Notes: a model not told the origin generated them from the sequence alone. A DNA stretch of 64,000 bases from Trichomonas tenax (GCA_023091735.1 JALKBU010000068.1:1-64000), one strand, 5' to 3'. Shown: positions 17,902-29,106, numbered from the stretch's first letter. A program made the numbers and translations.

Positions 17902-18792
17902 CTATCCATTGTGGCTTATAATAGCCACATTAACAGATGGAAGTACAGTCTCACTATTTGTCCTTGCTCTAAGGATCAACATTGTCGTCGAAAATTCTTT
18001 TCTAATCTTTCTCTTAGGAATAACTAAAGTTCTTGATGGCTTTCTCGCAATGAAGCTCGTGTTTTTGTACAGAGCTTCAGCTGTCGGTCTGTCCTTTGGA
18101 TTCTTATTCAAGCAAGAACTAACAATCTGTCTAATAAGGGGATGTGTGATGCGGGACTCAACGTAATCGACGTTCATTATCGATTTCATTATAAGTTCCA
18201 TAGTGTTATCTTTCCATGGATGGCAACACAATGCATAATATAGAGAGTTACGCCTAAAGCCCAGACATCTGCTTTATATGGATCGTAAGGAAGCTTCGAG
18301 AATAGCTCCGGGGCCATAAATAAGAAAGATCCCGAATCATCATAAGCATAATCATCTGAATGGTATGATGACAGACCGAAATCGCTGAGCTTGGCCCTGT
18401 CGAAGTCGTCCACCATGCAATTGTTTGGTTTTATATCTCCATGCGAAATACTTAATTTGTGGCATTCTACGAGAGCATGAAAAATGTCTTGCGTATATTT
18501 GAGACACTTGTCGCCAATCAAACAGCCTGTCTCCATGATTTTCGAAGATAACGAGGACGTGCAATATTCCATCAACAAATATACGTAATTTCCAACAACC
18601 TAGTATAAATATAATCTCACTATGTTTGTGTTGTCAATAGTGCTTAGTACGGACACCTCGCTCGTGTTGAAGTGTGCTTTTTCGACAATCTTTAAAGCAA
18701 AGTCTAGTTTATACCTCAAGGAGTACACGAGGTGCACATAACCGAAAGCCCCTTAACCGAGGAGGCGCTTCCACTTCAATTGGTTCTTCGTT
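17902..18792 (-). pseudogene. Protein kinase pseudogene
   Basis: Read on the minus strand, a kinase domain is nearly complete but broken: TAA at 18753-18755 inside the Gly loop ('KRLLG' stop 'GAFGYV'), TAG at 18600-18602 before 'VVGNYVYLLMEYC', and a frameshift near 18215-18230 after 'ADVWALGVTLYIM'. Recognisable parts are 'FALKIVEK' (the VAIK Lys), 'HGDIKPNN' (HRD changed to HGD), DFGL, APEL, and at the end 'CLNKNPKDRPTAEAL'. It resembles the many single-domain Ser/Thr kinases of trichomonads. I see no promoter motif upstream. Confidence 0.85.
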
Positions 18793-19942
18793 AGAAAGAG
18801 TTGGTTAACATTTATGATTTTAGTTCTCAAAATATTGTGAATTTTTGAATTTGATATATTTTTATTCTTCATAAAGAAAAAGATATAAACAATAAGAAAG
18901 TTTTGAATAGTTAAATTTGTGATATCTTTCAATTTTGTGATCATTAATTTCGCTTCATTTCTTTTTGAATAGTAACAAATCCACTGAAAATTAACTATTC
19001 AGCGGATAAGGCAAAAGCACGTTTATAATTTTGAGACCAAAATCACCTCAAAGAAATTTCTTTATAAATATACTCTAAAACATATGTAGATCAATGTATT
19101 ATAAAATGTGGAGGATCATTACTTTTATTGATGAAATAATAATCTACATACTATAGTAAATCATTTCTATAATTTTTTGGAGAAAAATTTTTGATGTAAA
19201 AAATCTCTGTTATAGGTCATATAGTGTATAATTACAAACGAATTTCAAGGAAATTGATTTTTGATTTTTGACCGTTTTTGATATTAACATTACCTATAAA
19301 TATCATTTTGATGATCAAAATTGCGAAAAAGTGAATTTATAATTTCAAAAATTGTGAAATATAAATTTTAATAGTTTATTTAATTACATAACAAATGTTA
19401 ACATTATTTTTATAATCAGGCTCATTAAAAAGTGGGAAATTGACAATGAAAATTACAAATGTTTGATTTTCTTTTCATTTTTATATATGCTATCATATGA
19501 ACATATTATTTAGCTTATCAAATCTTTTCAAATACGAGTTTTTGATGCTCAAAATCAATGATTTCTGATTTTTATTAAATTATCATGACTAACACATCAC
19601 ACAAATAATATTTTTATCACCAAATTCAAACAAATACAATTTATTTGACATTTTTCATTGATGTGCCAAATTTTGGATGAGGAGCCTCAAAAATCGACTT
19701 CTAATTTACCAAATCTCCTTTTCTTTTAATATATATAACTCTATAAACTTTTAAAGCTATGTATTGAAGTATGAGCTCCAACTCTTCAATTTTGGGTTTT
19801 ATCAAATTCATATTTTTGCAATGATTCATCAAATCATAATTTAACATGTATGATTATTATTTTTAGATAAATTAACACTAATATGTAGTCTTTAATCGAA
19901 TATTTATATAACAACATGAAATAAATATAATAATAAAAACAT
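18793..19942. other. Gene-free AT-rich stretch
   Basis: About 1.15 kb without a supported ORF, repeat family or RNA gene. A 63-codon frame at 18753-18944 overlaps the damaged 5' end of the kinase and could hold its lost N-terminus, but its composition is not protein-like. Confidence 0.55.
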
Positions 19943-21250
19943 CTAAAGTTTTGTCAAATCCTGTGGAAGGTTTGGAATCAGTTCCTTCAGGCGTGAGTAT
20001 GCTTCAAGAATAAATGATCTGTTTGAATCACCTTTAACTTCAAGAATTGCTTCGACTTTTGGTAATTTCATGCCTGTAAGATATTTCTGCTGCTGAGAGA
20101 TGCACAACTCTCTGAGGTTTGGAACTTCCAAGAATTGATTGTGAATATCAGCCATTCTCTGTAAAAGTTGCAAATCCGTGATTGTGCTCATCTTTGTTGC
20201 GCGTGTGTCTGACCAAAAGATGACAGCTGGAGATCCTTCGATTTTCTCCTTTGGAGATGACTCACATTCGGATGCGAAATCTTGAATTCCATTATTAAGC
20301 AAAGATAACAATCTTGCAAGTGTTGTTGCCAATTCTGTACTTGGTGCGTCAAGAAGCACATAATATGTGACTGAGCCGCTGTTAAAAACAGAAATACTGC
20401 ATTCATGTACTTGATTGTCTCTCTTTTCCCATCCGTATTCGTCGAAATTGATCCATATTGGGAATGTGATGAATCTGCTTGTTTCAAATTCAGGCATTTT
20501 CGATGCAATCACGCCAAGTCTTGGGAGAAGGCCAAGAAGAGGTTCACGGATCTCTGAAAGCACGAAATCTGTTTTTGCGAATATGGCCGATCCAAGGACG
20601 ATGTTTGATGTTTGGCGAGCAAATTCGAATAATTGTGTAGCTAAACAAGTTGCAGCCTTTGATGCCAACGAAGAGAAAGGCTGCACAGCAAAAGAGAAAG
20701 GATCATCTGGTTTTTGAGGGAATCCTGTAAGCTGAATCAGCTGTAATTGTTTTTGTAAAGATTCCCGAAGGTTGTTTGCAATTTCGAATGACATTTTCTG
20801 GTTCATTTCTGGAATTGTAAATTTTAGGGCCTGAATTATATTGTTTAAAGCAGTTCTTGCTGCATAAGATGTAAAAAATTTGGGCAATTTTAATGCCATG
20901 ATCAAGAAATCACCTTCGAGCAATTCTATTGTTTGAATGGCGATGATAGATTGACTCCATGAGAAAGATGTCAAAACTTTATCTAAATTCAGCCTCGAAA
21001 ACGTAGTAAATGTCTGCAAACCACCGATGATTGGGTGCATGTGTCTGTCCTGGACATTTTGAGGAAAAGTAATCAATACATTATCCAAGATTTTCGATGG
21101 ATCTTCATCTCCTTGTTGTCCAGTCTTCACAGATCTGTAAAGGAAGGCCGTGAAACACGGAAATCCCGGTGCTTGGTCGTCTGGCGCCGCTGTATCCCAG
21201 AATTTCTCAAGGGAAGGTTCCCAATACCTTCTGTGATCCACCTGCGTCAT
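19943..21250 (-). CDS. Possible CCZ1/HPS4/Intu-type longin protein, 435 aa
   Basis: Complete ORF from ATG 21250. The N-terminal 115 residues have the layout of the first longin domain of the CCZ1-INTU-HPS4 family: an early strand with 'FTAFLYRS', 'ILDNVLITFPQNV', a helix with 'GGLQTFTTFSR', then 'LLEGDFLIMALKLP'. A second alpha/beta part ('ECSISVFNSGSVTYYVLL...ELATTLARLLSLL') sits near 290-340 and could be another longin-like fold. If correct, it would be half of a Rab7-type exchange factor. The match is by pattern only; a TECPR/AP-type longin protein is an alternative. Confidence 0.5.
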   Translation of the reverse strand: MTQVDHRRYWEPSLEKFWDTAAPDDQAPGFPCFTAFLYRSVKTGQQGDEDPSKILDNVLITFPQNVQDRHMHPIIGGLQTFTTFSRLNLDKVLTSFSWSQSIIAIQTIELLEGDFLIMALKLPKFFTSYAARTALNNIIQALKFTIPEMNQKMSFEIANNLRESLQKQLQLIQLTGFPQKPDDPFSFAVQPFSSLASKAATCLATQLFEFARQTSNIVLGSAIFAKTDFVLSEIREPLLGLLPRLGVIASKMPEFETSRFITFPIWINFDEYGWEKRDNQVHECSISVFNSGSVTYYVLLDAPSTELATTLARLLSLLNNGIQDFASECESSPKEKIEGSPAVIFWSDTRATKMSTITDLQLLQRMADIHNQFLEVPNLRELCISQQQKYLTGMKLPKVEAILEVKGDSNRSFILEAYSRLKELIPNLPQDLTKL

Positions 21251-21900
21251 TTATGATTTTTATTTTTGCTCCATTTTTGGTATTTAGATTTTACCTGTGA
21301 TTTCTGCTCTATTATTAAGATATTTTCTTTTTTGCCTTGTAAATTATTTCTTGTCTTGTAAATCAAATTCTTTCTGATCTATTTCTAGTGATAAACAAAT
21401 TCATATTATGTTGCATATCCAAAATGTTTCACAAAAAATTCAAAATAGTTAAATAACCATGATAAATTTAATGAAATTTTGATATCATTATATGGTAATA
21501 AGTATTCTGGTAATGGAAAATATATATATTTTCATGAGTATTGTATCATCAACTTAACATCTAGTATTATATCTTTAACTTTATACAAATTTTAAGCATT
21601 TTGTGTTTTAATTAATTGTCAAATAAAATATTTACATGTCATGGGATTCTAAAATCGAGGCTTTTTGAACCAAAAAACATGTTTAAGAAACTCTCGACTA
21701 TATAATTACTAAGATGTGAATAAATGAAATAAATTGATCTCATCAGGTCTTGAAAAAAAACATATTCATTTTGATATTTTATCAAATTAACATTAAAAAT
21801 GAAAAGTTATAATTAAAATATGTTCAAATGTTATTATGAAATGATTTTGCAGTTTTGAAAATTCTAAAATCACAACATTTGACATAATAATCATATATTT
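21251..21900. other. Intergenic with a TTTACATGTCA motif
   Basis: AT-rich. TTTACATGTCATGG near 21630 is the common promoter-type motif, but it is far from either start. No gene seen. Confidence 0.45.
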
Positions 21901-22566
21901 TTGAATAATATTTATCAAAAAATGAGAAATTTTGCTCATAATTTTGAAATGTTTCCATTAATTCTGATCTCGCGAGTGCACAGGCAGGCGAAAACGCTTC
22001 TAAAACCGATGGAGTTCGAAGGAATCCTCCGTTTGGAGTACAGCGGACAGGGTTATGCACAAGGATCAAAGCCAAAATATCCAATAACTTTCGAAGACAT
22101 ACTAGAAAACGATGATAACGACTACGATTGGTGCTCAGACATTGCTGTTAACGAATCAATGCCTTGGGTCATCTTTGAGTTAGAACGCCGCATATTTATT
22201 GTCGATAGTTATTCATTGAAACTTGGATGCCACAACGATGCACGGTGCTGCATGGGAATCGAAGCAAAGATGAAATGCGATGACTGTTTGATGACAAGTT
22301 GGGAATTTCAACTTTCGGATGATAAAATTAACTGGAAGACAGTCCACAATGCTACAGGTGACGGAGAATTCAAGAAATGCATAGAATTAAAGTACAGTCT
22401 CAAGGAAAGAATGAAAGGTCGCTATGTTCGATTGATTTCTACGTCATCTAAGTGCATCTCACTGAGTGCCTTAGAAATTTACGGTTTCTATCTTATAGAT
22501 AGAGATATGGATGATGATCACTCAGCAATTGGATATATTCACAAGAAACAAGCGTATTGGATCTAG
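21901..22566 (+). CDS. F5/8 type C (discoidin-like) domain protein
   Basis: The open frame starts with TTG at 21901. In-frame ATGs are at 21922 and 22011. The domain begins after the ATG at 22011, which gives 185 residues. The body has the jelly-roll order of F5/8C galactose-binding-like domains: 'PWVIFELERRIFIVDSYSLK', 'SWEFQLSDDKINWKTV' and, near the end, 'GRYVRLIST' with 'LSALEIYGF'. These are the usual framework strands for carbohydrate- or lipid-binding surfaces. In trichomonads such domains often follow a BTB or kelch part; none is seen here, so it may be a 5'-truncated copy. It converges with the BCP1 gene. Confidence 0.7.
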   Translation: MNNIYQKMRNFAHNFEMFPLILISRVHRQAKTLLKPMEFEGILRLEYSGQGYAQGSKPKYPITFEDILENDDNDYDWCSDIAVNESMPWVIFELERRIFIVDSYSLKLGCHNDARCCMGIEAKMKCDDCLMTSWEFQLSDDKINWKTVHNATGDGEFKKCIELKYSLKERMKGRYVRLISTSSKCISLSALEIYGFYLIDRDMDDDHSAIGYIHKKQAYWI

Positions 22567-22717
22567 TAATTATGATGTTTGTAATGTATTATAACTAGGG
22601 TAAAGAATGAATATTTGAGGGTTTTCGAGGAGCAATGCGTACAATCTATAAATACCTTTTATTATCAATAGTATAATCAAAAAAGTCTTTAATAATACTC
22701 TAATTCTAATAGCGAAA

Positions 22718-23479
22718 TTACTCGTTTTCGTTCTCATAGATTGATTCATCAATCATGAAAGTCTGATTAAGTTGCGTACGAACAGTTTGGAAGACTTCTG
22801 GCTCAAAGAGAAGAACCATGTGATGGTAGTCAACGCCATCGAGATCGCCGTCCTCGCCACCAGTTTCAAACTCGATTTTAACTGGAGCTTCCTTGTAGAA
22901 GAATTCATCTTCAATATTCGGGAAAACGAATCCATCCTCTGTCATAGCAATCTTCTTAATCATGATGTAGTGTGTGAAGCGGAAAGATGCGCGATCTTCC
23001 TCTGTGTCGAGGTCTTCTGTTGCCCAGTTGATCTCCTTCCAAAGGCCACGCATAAGGTGTGGTGCGAGACCATCTGGAACGCCACGAGCACGCTCATTGA
23101 TGATCCAACCTGTTGTGTTGAGATGCTGGTTGATAACTTGTGTCAAAGCTGGGTTTCCGAGTCCAATAAGCCACTTGATGAATGGCTCGAGGCTTGGAAG
23201 GACGTCTTTGTAAACACCGAGATTTAAGACTGAATTGAAGCCGAAGAAGTTGTCTCCAGGCATTCCGTTTTCGATTTGCTCTTTGATTGTTGTTCCGACG
23301 CGGTTTTGGCATGCAATTGCTCTGGCGATTTCAAGCCTGTTAATTGGGACATAACGAGGCATGAAAGCGCTGATTGTCATAGCATCAGAAGGGACGGGAT
23401 CGAAGAATCCGAATGTGCAGTTGACTTCGCTGAAATCCTCCTCTTCCTCCTCATTTGCTAAACGTGGATCAGTCGTCAT
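22718..23479 (-). CDS. BCP1: BCCIP/BCP1 family protein, 253 aa
   Basis: The family acts in the nucleus: yeast Bcp1 is a chaperone for Rpl23 and is needed for Mss4 export, and human BCCIP binds p21 and BRCA2. Seen here are an acidic N-terminus, then 'VNCTFGFFDPVPSDAMTI' (family: v.veFgffdp...D...ik), 'VGTTIKEQIENG', 'FFGFNSVLNLG', and a C-terminal half with 'FRFTHYIMIKKI', 'EDEFFYKEA' and 'YHHMVLLFEPEVF'. Length matches the family. Upstream of ATG 23479 the reverse strand reads ACATGTCGCAAA, a variant of the common start motif. Confidence 0.9.
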   Translation of the reverse strand: MTTDPRLANEEEEEDFSEVNCTFGFFDPVPSDAMTISAFMPRYVPINRLEIARAIACQNRVGTTIKEQIENGMPGDNFFGFNSVLNLGVYKDVLPSLEPFIKWLIGLGNPALTQVINQHLNTTGWIINERARGVPDGLAPHLMRGLWKEINWATEDLDTEEDRASFRFTHYIMIKKIAMTEDGFVFPNIEDEFFYKEAPVKIEFETGGEDGDLDGVDYHHMVLLFEPEVFQTVRTQLNQTFMIDESIYENENE

Positions 23480-23841
23480 TTTCTAAAATTTTGCGACATG
23501 TGATATGAAAAATTTGGAGACACCACCATTCAAAAATCGAAATTTGTGATTTATATCTACAAAACATTACAGTACACAAATATTGATTATAAAAAGTGAC
23601 AAATCAATTCTTGATTTTGTCAAAATTCTTCTGACAACAAAATTTCAAAACTAACTTCCTTGACTATTCAAACATAAAAGAAAACACCTTTAACAGAAAA
23701 GATAAATTTGACACTTTACATTCAAAACTGCTTTTCAAAAAATATTAAAATTAGACTTAATCAAGTTGTGCGGCAGCTGTAGAGTGGCTAGAGTTTTTGC
23801 CTATGATAAAAGAAACAAAATATTTAACATTTAACAAAAAA
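23480..23841. other. Intergenic spacer
   Basis: Short AT-rich spacer between two minus-strand genes. AAAAAGTGACAAATC lies near 23591-23605, about 115 bases upstream of the BCP1 start, and matches the second start-site motif in sequence. Nothing else seen. Confidence 0.45.
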
Positions 23842-25287
23842 TTACGAATTTGTAGATATGCTGAGTACAGACATTGTCATAGATGCTTCTCCTGTTATTG
23901 CTGTTCTTACTTGGGTGAGACCTTTGAGAATTGATCGCATTTGATCTGAACACAATTGAATCTTCAATTCTTCGTGTTTAGCAATCATTCTCATCATAGA
24001 TAGGAACTTCCCTTGGAGTATAGATAGCATGCACTTCTCTGTTGTCTTGATTTCGATACCAAGAATATCAAATAAAGGATAAAGGAAATATGAGAACAAA
24101 TTCCTCATACAGTCAGAATCAAGGGTTCCATTGCCTGCACTAACCCATAATCTCTGTAAAACAGCCGTCAAAATGATAGCACTTTTGATTTCTGGTCTGT
24201 GATCTTCAGAATTCTTCGGGAAGCATTGAATAAGATAAGTCATCATGTGAGATAAATCAAGTTTAGCCAAGATTTGAGACTCTTCAGGGAAGTGCGAAAT
24301 GTATTCGATGAAAAGCGAAGCATAAAATTTTGCTGCTGTTGAAGAATGCGGAATATTGGATTTGAACAGTTTCAGGACTTCTGGGAGAATCTCAGACGCG
24401 TTCCCAATTATAATTCTGCCTTTGATTTCATAATCAAAAATTGAATCCATATCATGACGAGGTATCCTGAAAGAGATGGCTGCCATGATAAAGGCTGCTA
24501 CCCATTTATCTGGGTAATTGATAAGATTTGTAAGATTCATTACAGATGAAGTATGAATTCTTCCTTCATATACCAATAAGAACAAAAGTCTTGCTGCAGC
24601 ACGTCTCATTTCAAGGGAGTCATCAGCGAAGAATGTGTTGATGTCTAATGATGAAAACTCGGGATTATCGAAATTAATATTTGCATTCGCTGGATCTGCC
24701 ATGTAGATCGAAATAAACAGATCCAATGTTTGTGCCATCGAAGAGCATTTACAATGAAGTGCGTGAAGTAATAAGTATCTGCAGCAATTTGCTTTGACCA
24801 TTTCAGGAAGATAGCGTTTGTACATCTTTATGAGCGTATTTACAGGGTACTTGTGTGTTGCCGTGTTTTCATTTGTAAAGAAAGACGAGATGTATGAGAA
24901 AGCCTCTTGTTTTGGATTAAACGTCGCTGTGTTCGGATTTACGAGTGAAAACCACTTCCTCAGTCCAGGGTATGAATCATTGTTGAAGTTTGGAGGCAGA
25001 ATGATGGCAGCGCACGCGTCACAGATCCTTTCAACTTTGTCATTAATAACAGCTGAAGAACATGTGCAGTTTCCGCACATAAGAAGACCACAGTATCTGC
25101 AGTGGTGTCTCCTTTTGAAGACTGGATGGAATTTATCCTGACACAAGACGCAGTGATCGCTATCGTTGTCATTCATCCATGTTTCGTATGTATTTGGTTC
25201 GATTTCATTGGGATTTATTGATGACTGTCTGCCAAATTCTTCATCAATGACAAAAAAATGATTGCCAAGAGGATCGTTGGAGTCCAT
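23842..25287 (-). CDS. FYVE zinc-finger protein, 481 aa
   Basis: An N-terminal FYVE domain at about 37-96 has all key parts: W37 with an acidic patch (WxxD-like), C46/C49, the basic RRHHCRYC (59-66) that binds PI3P, C71/C74 and the RICDAC ending (C89/C92). It should target early endosomes. The remaining 380 residues are helical and look like an ARM/HEAT-type solenoid without a known signature. It starts at ATG 25287. The upstream spacer has three copies of the TTTACATGTCA/TTTACACGTCA motif. Confidence 0.9.
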   Translation of the reverse strand: MDSNDPLGNHFFVIDEEFGRQSSINPNEIEPNTYETWMNDNDSDHCVLCQDKFHPVFKRRHHCRYCGLLMCGNCTCSSAVINDKVERICDACAAIILPPNFNNDSYPGLRKWFSLVNPNTATFNPKQEAFSYISSFFTNENTATHKYPVNTLIKMYKRYLPEMVKANCCRYLLLHALHCKCSSMAQTLDLFISIYMADPANANINFDNPEFSSLDINTFFADDSLEMRRAAARLLFLLVYEGRIHTSSVMNLTNLINYPDKWVAAFIMAAISFRIPRHDMDSIFDYEIKGRIIIGNASEILPEVLKLFKSNIPHSSTAAKFYASLFIEYISHFPEESQILAKLDLSHMMTYLIQCFPKNSEDHRPEIKSAIILTAVLQRLWVSAGNGTLDSDCMRNLFSYFLYPLFDILGIEIKTTEKCMLSILQGKFLSMMRMIAKHEELKIQLCSDQMRSILKGLTQVRTAITGEASMTMSVLSISTNS

Positions 25288-25317
25288 AATTAAACACGAA
25301 AGTTATGTCAACAAACT

Positions 25318-25390
25318 AAATTTACACGTCACTTACTCACAATTTAAAAATTTTACATGTCAACAAGTTGATCAAACCTTTACATGTCAA
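25318..25390 (-). promoter_or_regulatory. Triple TTTACATGTCA motif upstream of the FYVE gene
   Basis: TTTACACGTCA near 25320, TTTACATGTCA near 25351 and TTTACATGTCA near 25379 (plus-strand reading) lie 30-100 bases upstream of ATG 25287. The spacing is about 30 bases each. Confidence 0.5.
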
Positions 25391-26568
25391 ATATCATTCA
25401 AATTAAAGGTTATCAAGAAGTGGGTCAACCTAAATTTGAATACTTTGAATATTCGATAGCTTTTAAATACTATTGTGATGCTATCCATCAAATATTAGAG
25501 CATGCATGTTTACGATAACCGCAAAAAACATTGAAACATCAAAAACGGTTTATTTTATATCGGCATATCATGCATATGTAAAATAACTTATCAAAAATTA
25601 TCCTTTACAGCGGTTATTGTAACATTGGCAAAATTTTCATTTGTAAAGTCAGATTTTTATTTTTATTCGGTTTTGAGTTTCAGCATGCAATTTTGTTGAA
25701 AAAGGCAATTAAAATGTAGACTATAGTATAGGGCATATAGGAGATCAGTGTACTTGGCTTTTAAGTTAGCTTCATTCTATTTATAACGAAATTGAAATCA
25801 TTGTTTCTCGACTTTAAGCATTTTGGAATGCTTATGTAGGTTAAATTTAACATACTTATATTTTGTTATATGTTTCATTCCATAATTGGTTTTTTCCATG
25901 TTGATTGAATTAAAATTGAATTGACACTAACAATGAAAATAGTGTGAGCAATGTTAAATGATATCAATCCGATCTAGTTATAGAAGTAAACAATATGATA
26001 TCAATAATTTCCCAATTAAGCGTATATCAATCGAAGCTAAATAAAAAAGAAAAAAAGAGATGATTGCAATCAAGGTTCGAACATAGTTCTAATGAAATGA
26101 TAAGGTTAACCATTCTGCCAGAACTAATAAGGTTTTCATGAGGAAATATAAGTATTTGATGAATTTTCACATTTCATCAGATTCTCATTAATGACAATGG
26201 CTACTGGACCTTTTTTCTCTAGAATAATATATAGTACCAATATTTGTGAGTTTTTGCTTATTTAGTTTCTCATTTATTGAAAATTTTCCAATTAATTTTT
26301 TCAAAATTTAGTTTATGATCCGAAATTCCAATTCTATTTTTAAACTGGATCGGGCGAATGTGTCAAATCTTTGACTTTCTTATTTTCCTCTGCTATTTAT
26401 GATATAGCATATATAGGACTATGCAAACATGTGTGCAAAGTTTGGTGCTCCAATTTCAATTTTCAAGGGTTATCCCACCTCTGGTTATCATCACGTTACC
26501 ACGATTTACATATCAACAATGATTCAATTCTAATTAAAGGTTATTGTCAATGTTGCCAAAATTTTATT
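25391..26568. other. Gene-free AT-rich stretch
   Basis: About 1.2 kb. Two possible Myb-type sites (ACGATAACCGC near 25513 and GCGGTTATTG near 25612) face each other across about 100 bases. No coding region or RNA gene is supported. Confidence 0.5.
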
Positions 26569-27859
26569 TACATGGCAAATTATTTATTATCTAAAATTGT
26601 TTTTATTTCTGGTTTTTCTTGAAAGTTTTCTTTCAAAGGATCATCCACCAGATAAAGGATTGACATTAAATGATATTGCATTTGCTGTATGGACTGGAAA
26701 AGAATGCATTGGTACCAGAGTCAAAAATCTTGCTAATGGATGGCTTTCTCTTTGTCCTCATGCATATGTTTACACAGATTACGTTAATCAAAGTCTAATT
26801 GACGAAATTGTACAACAAAATAAGCATTCTTCGATATCATTCATTCAACAGGGTTTTATTGCAGACTATTTAGTAGGTTCGTCATACGAAAATCCATACA
26901 ATTCAGCGCAGTCGCGACATATGCAGTCTTTAATTGACTTATTCAAACGAGAACCAAAGAAAAAATGGTATTTCATTTGTGATGATGACTGCTACGCTTT
27001 CCCACAGAAAATATGCCAGTTTCTGAACGAAAAACCAGGATATTTATTTGGGTGCACATATTATTTTACAGAAGATGAATATAAATTCTTTTTGACAGAT
27101 CCAACACGCACGTTTCATCACGGAGGTCCAGGAATACTGATTAGAAACTCATTGATGAAGATTCTCGTTGAAAAATTGCCAAGTTGCACAAATATGTATA
27201 TGGCTGGAAAATTAGGCTCAGACATTCGTATTTCAGCTTGCTTTGCTGATATATTCGGTGCAGTGCCATGGTATCAACGTGTTGTTGAATATATGGCAAT
27301 TGATGAATTTTCATCGAATATTCCTGAGTTTAAGCTTGAATACGAAACAATTACAGACATAGCTATGACATATCACTTAATCAAACCGGAAAATACAGTT
27401 AGAATTTGGAAATCACACATTTCATCATGGAATGATAAAAAAGGCAATGAATACGTTACTGACTGGTCATCGTATTCTTTGAGTGTTACACACATTCCTG
27501 TAGGAAATGTAGGCTATAATATGACGTTTAGCTTTATGTATTCTTTTTATTATCTCCAATTCTATTATATACGTCCATACTACAAATATTTTTATGCAAT
27601 TAATCAGCCACAGGCAGTTTTTGAAAACAATGACAAGAAAAGAACAAAACCAATCAAATATGTTCAAAATTTTGATGGTAACATTACTATTGAATATATT
27701 TGCGATGAAGAGATGACAGAGGGTGACTTAGCTATTGAAGGATTTCCAGAACCTCCTTATTTTGGAACAAAAATCAATATCAAATGCCCAAAACCGAGAA
27801 AGATACCAACAAACAACAATCCAACAAAGATAATAACTGTTCACTATGATCATAAGTAA
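26569..27859 (+). CDS. GT31-type (Fringe-like) glycosyltransferase, damaged or unresolved 5' end
   Basis: The 420-codon body (from 26597) is intact and ends with TAA at 27859. It has a hydrophobic N-terminus like a type II signal anchor, the DxD metal site in 'FICDDDCYAF', 'FHHGGPGILI' and 'SDIRISACFADI', in the order of the GT31/Fringe/core-1 family. That implies Golgi transfer of a beta-1,3-linked sugar to a glycan. The body frame has no ATG before residue 113. The only nearby ATG (26572, inside TTTACATGGCAAA) is in another frame and encodes a short hydrophobic stretch up to a TGA at 26620-26622. One base change in the T-rich run 26597-26620 would join the two. So either the start is read differently, the assembly has an indel, or the gene is newly broken. 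Confidence 0.75.
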
Positions 27860-27909
27860 TATATTTGATTCAAAATTAAATTTTCGTTTATATCTGTTTG
27901 TATTAAAAT

Positions 27910-28110
27910 CTATATATTAGGAACCATTTTTGTGGATAACTGTAATTCAATTAGCCATTTATCCATCAATTCAAATTGATATGGAAAATATAAAACGATT
28001 TTATTATGATATTTGTGGACTGCAAATGATGGTGTATTGATATCTGATGTTAAATCAAATTGCTCAAAATTATTTCTAAACCGACATTTTAATTTCACAT
28101 TACGCATCAT
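27910..28110 (-). CDS. Small ORF, 66 aa, doubtful
   Basis: ATG to stop with a protein-like composition and no runs. The second half ('NKIVLYFPYQFELMDKWLIEL') resembles the end of a PH-like domain, so this may be a remnant of a larger gene. It is convergent with the glycosyltransferase, 51 bases away. No upstream motif seen. It may also be chance. Confidence 0.3.
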   Translation of the reverse strand: MMRNVKLKCRFRNNFEQFDLTSDINTPSFAVHKYHNKIVLYFPYQFELMDKWLIELQLSTKMVPNI

Positions 28111-28277
28111 ATAGAGATCAAATTTTATAATTAAAAGTTTATTTCTTATGAAAATTATAAAACAAATTGAATAGCAGTTTTCAAAACTTGATAAATATAC
28201 ACTTTATGATGTGATCTATCATATAACATAAAATATTTTTTGAAAATCCATACGTTTAAGATCATAATTTTTTTATC

Positions 28278-28904
28278 ATGATCGAGAATACGAACCCGAA
28301 CACATTCGTTAGTCCGGACAAAAAGAGGCGCGCACGCTTCTCGCTCCCGACAGGAGACCGTTCGCAGCTCATGGGCAAGCGTTCACGTCGTGATTCATTA
28401 TTGACAAGGAAGGAAGAGGGAAGTCCATTACATTCACCGCTCAATTCATCCAGTGATGCTGAGTGGGCAAATTACCAGGCATCACTTAACACAGTTAAGT
28501 CCCAGTTGAACGATATTGACGAATCAGATGGTTCTTTTGAATATGACGACGAAACAGATAACGCATTCATCAAGAGACTCGAGCTTACATCGCCAACAAA
28601 GAAACGTTTGAGCATTAGCACAATTAACAATGCAAGAAGTGAAATTGCATTGATGAAGCGTGATCTTGAGCTCGACACCGAAATTCAGGCCTTAGACAAC
28701 GAAGTTGCAGCAATGCAAGAAGCTTTCATTTCGATGTACGCTGAAATCACACAACAACGTGTTGTTACAGAGCTCCGTGACAGAAAGAAATCTCTTGAGG
28801 GCCTCGAGGTCGCCGAGGAAATCAAGAATCTCGATCTTTCATGTTTTGATCCAATGATGTGGGCAACAGAGATGGAAAAGATTGCCGAAAAGTATCTTGT
28901 TTAA
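28278..28904 (+). CDS. Coiled-coil protein of unknown function, 208 aa
   Basis: ATG at 28278 follows an AT-rich leader. The N-terminal third is basic and Ser/Pro-rich with 'KKRRAR' and 'GKRSRR' (possible nuclear signals) and several S/T-P sites (possible CDK sites). Residues about 110-185 form a helical, probably coiled-coil segment, followed by a short acidic/hydrophobic tail. I do not recognise a family. A small nuclear or kinetochore-type adaptor is one guess. Higher GC and clean codon use say it is a real gene. Confidence 0.75.
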   Translation: MIENTNPNTFVSPDKKRRARFSLPTGDRSQLMGKRSRRDSLLTRKEEGSPLHSPLNSSSDAEWANYQASLNTVKSQLNDIDESDGSFEYDDETDNAFIKRLELTSPTKKRLSISTINNARSEIALMKRDLELDTEIQALDNEVAAMQEAFISMYAEITQQRVVTELRDRKKSLEGLEVAEEIKNLDLSCFDPMMWATEMEKIAEKYLV

Positions 28905-29093
28905 TTCTAAAGTTTTGATGTTTTATTGACTATTAACTTGATCAATATATTTCATATTTTGAAATTATTTTGATTTTATATGTTCATATTAACAAGATAA
29001 CTTCTTTTCTAAAATTTAAATCATTTTGTAACATTGATTTAATCCATTTCATTGAAGATAAATTAGAAATAGGTTTTTGACGAATTTTATGTT

Positions 29094-29106
29094 TACATGA
29101 CAAATT
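29094..29106 (+). promoter_or_regulatory. TTTACATGACAAA motif
   Basis: The motif stands about 75 bases upstream of the ATG (29179) of the thioredoxin-like gene, with the same sequence as before other genes here. Confidence 0.45.

Noticed and set aside
26080..26110. Possible tRNA T-arm (GGTTCGAAC)
   Set aside because: No acceptor stem, anticodon arm or D-arm can be fitted around it.
26371..26622. 83-codon ORF before the glycosyltransferase as a separate gene
   Set aside because: Only its last 16 codons look like protein (a split signal anchor); the rest is spacer.
26569..26640. Intron explaining the missing glycosyltransferase start
   Set aside because: No ACTAACACACAG-type 3' site or AG is found at a suitable place.
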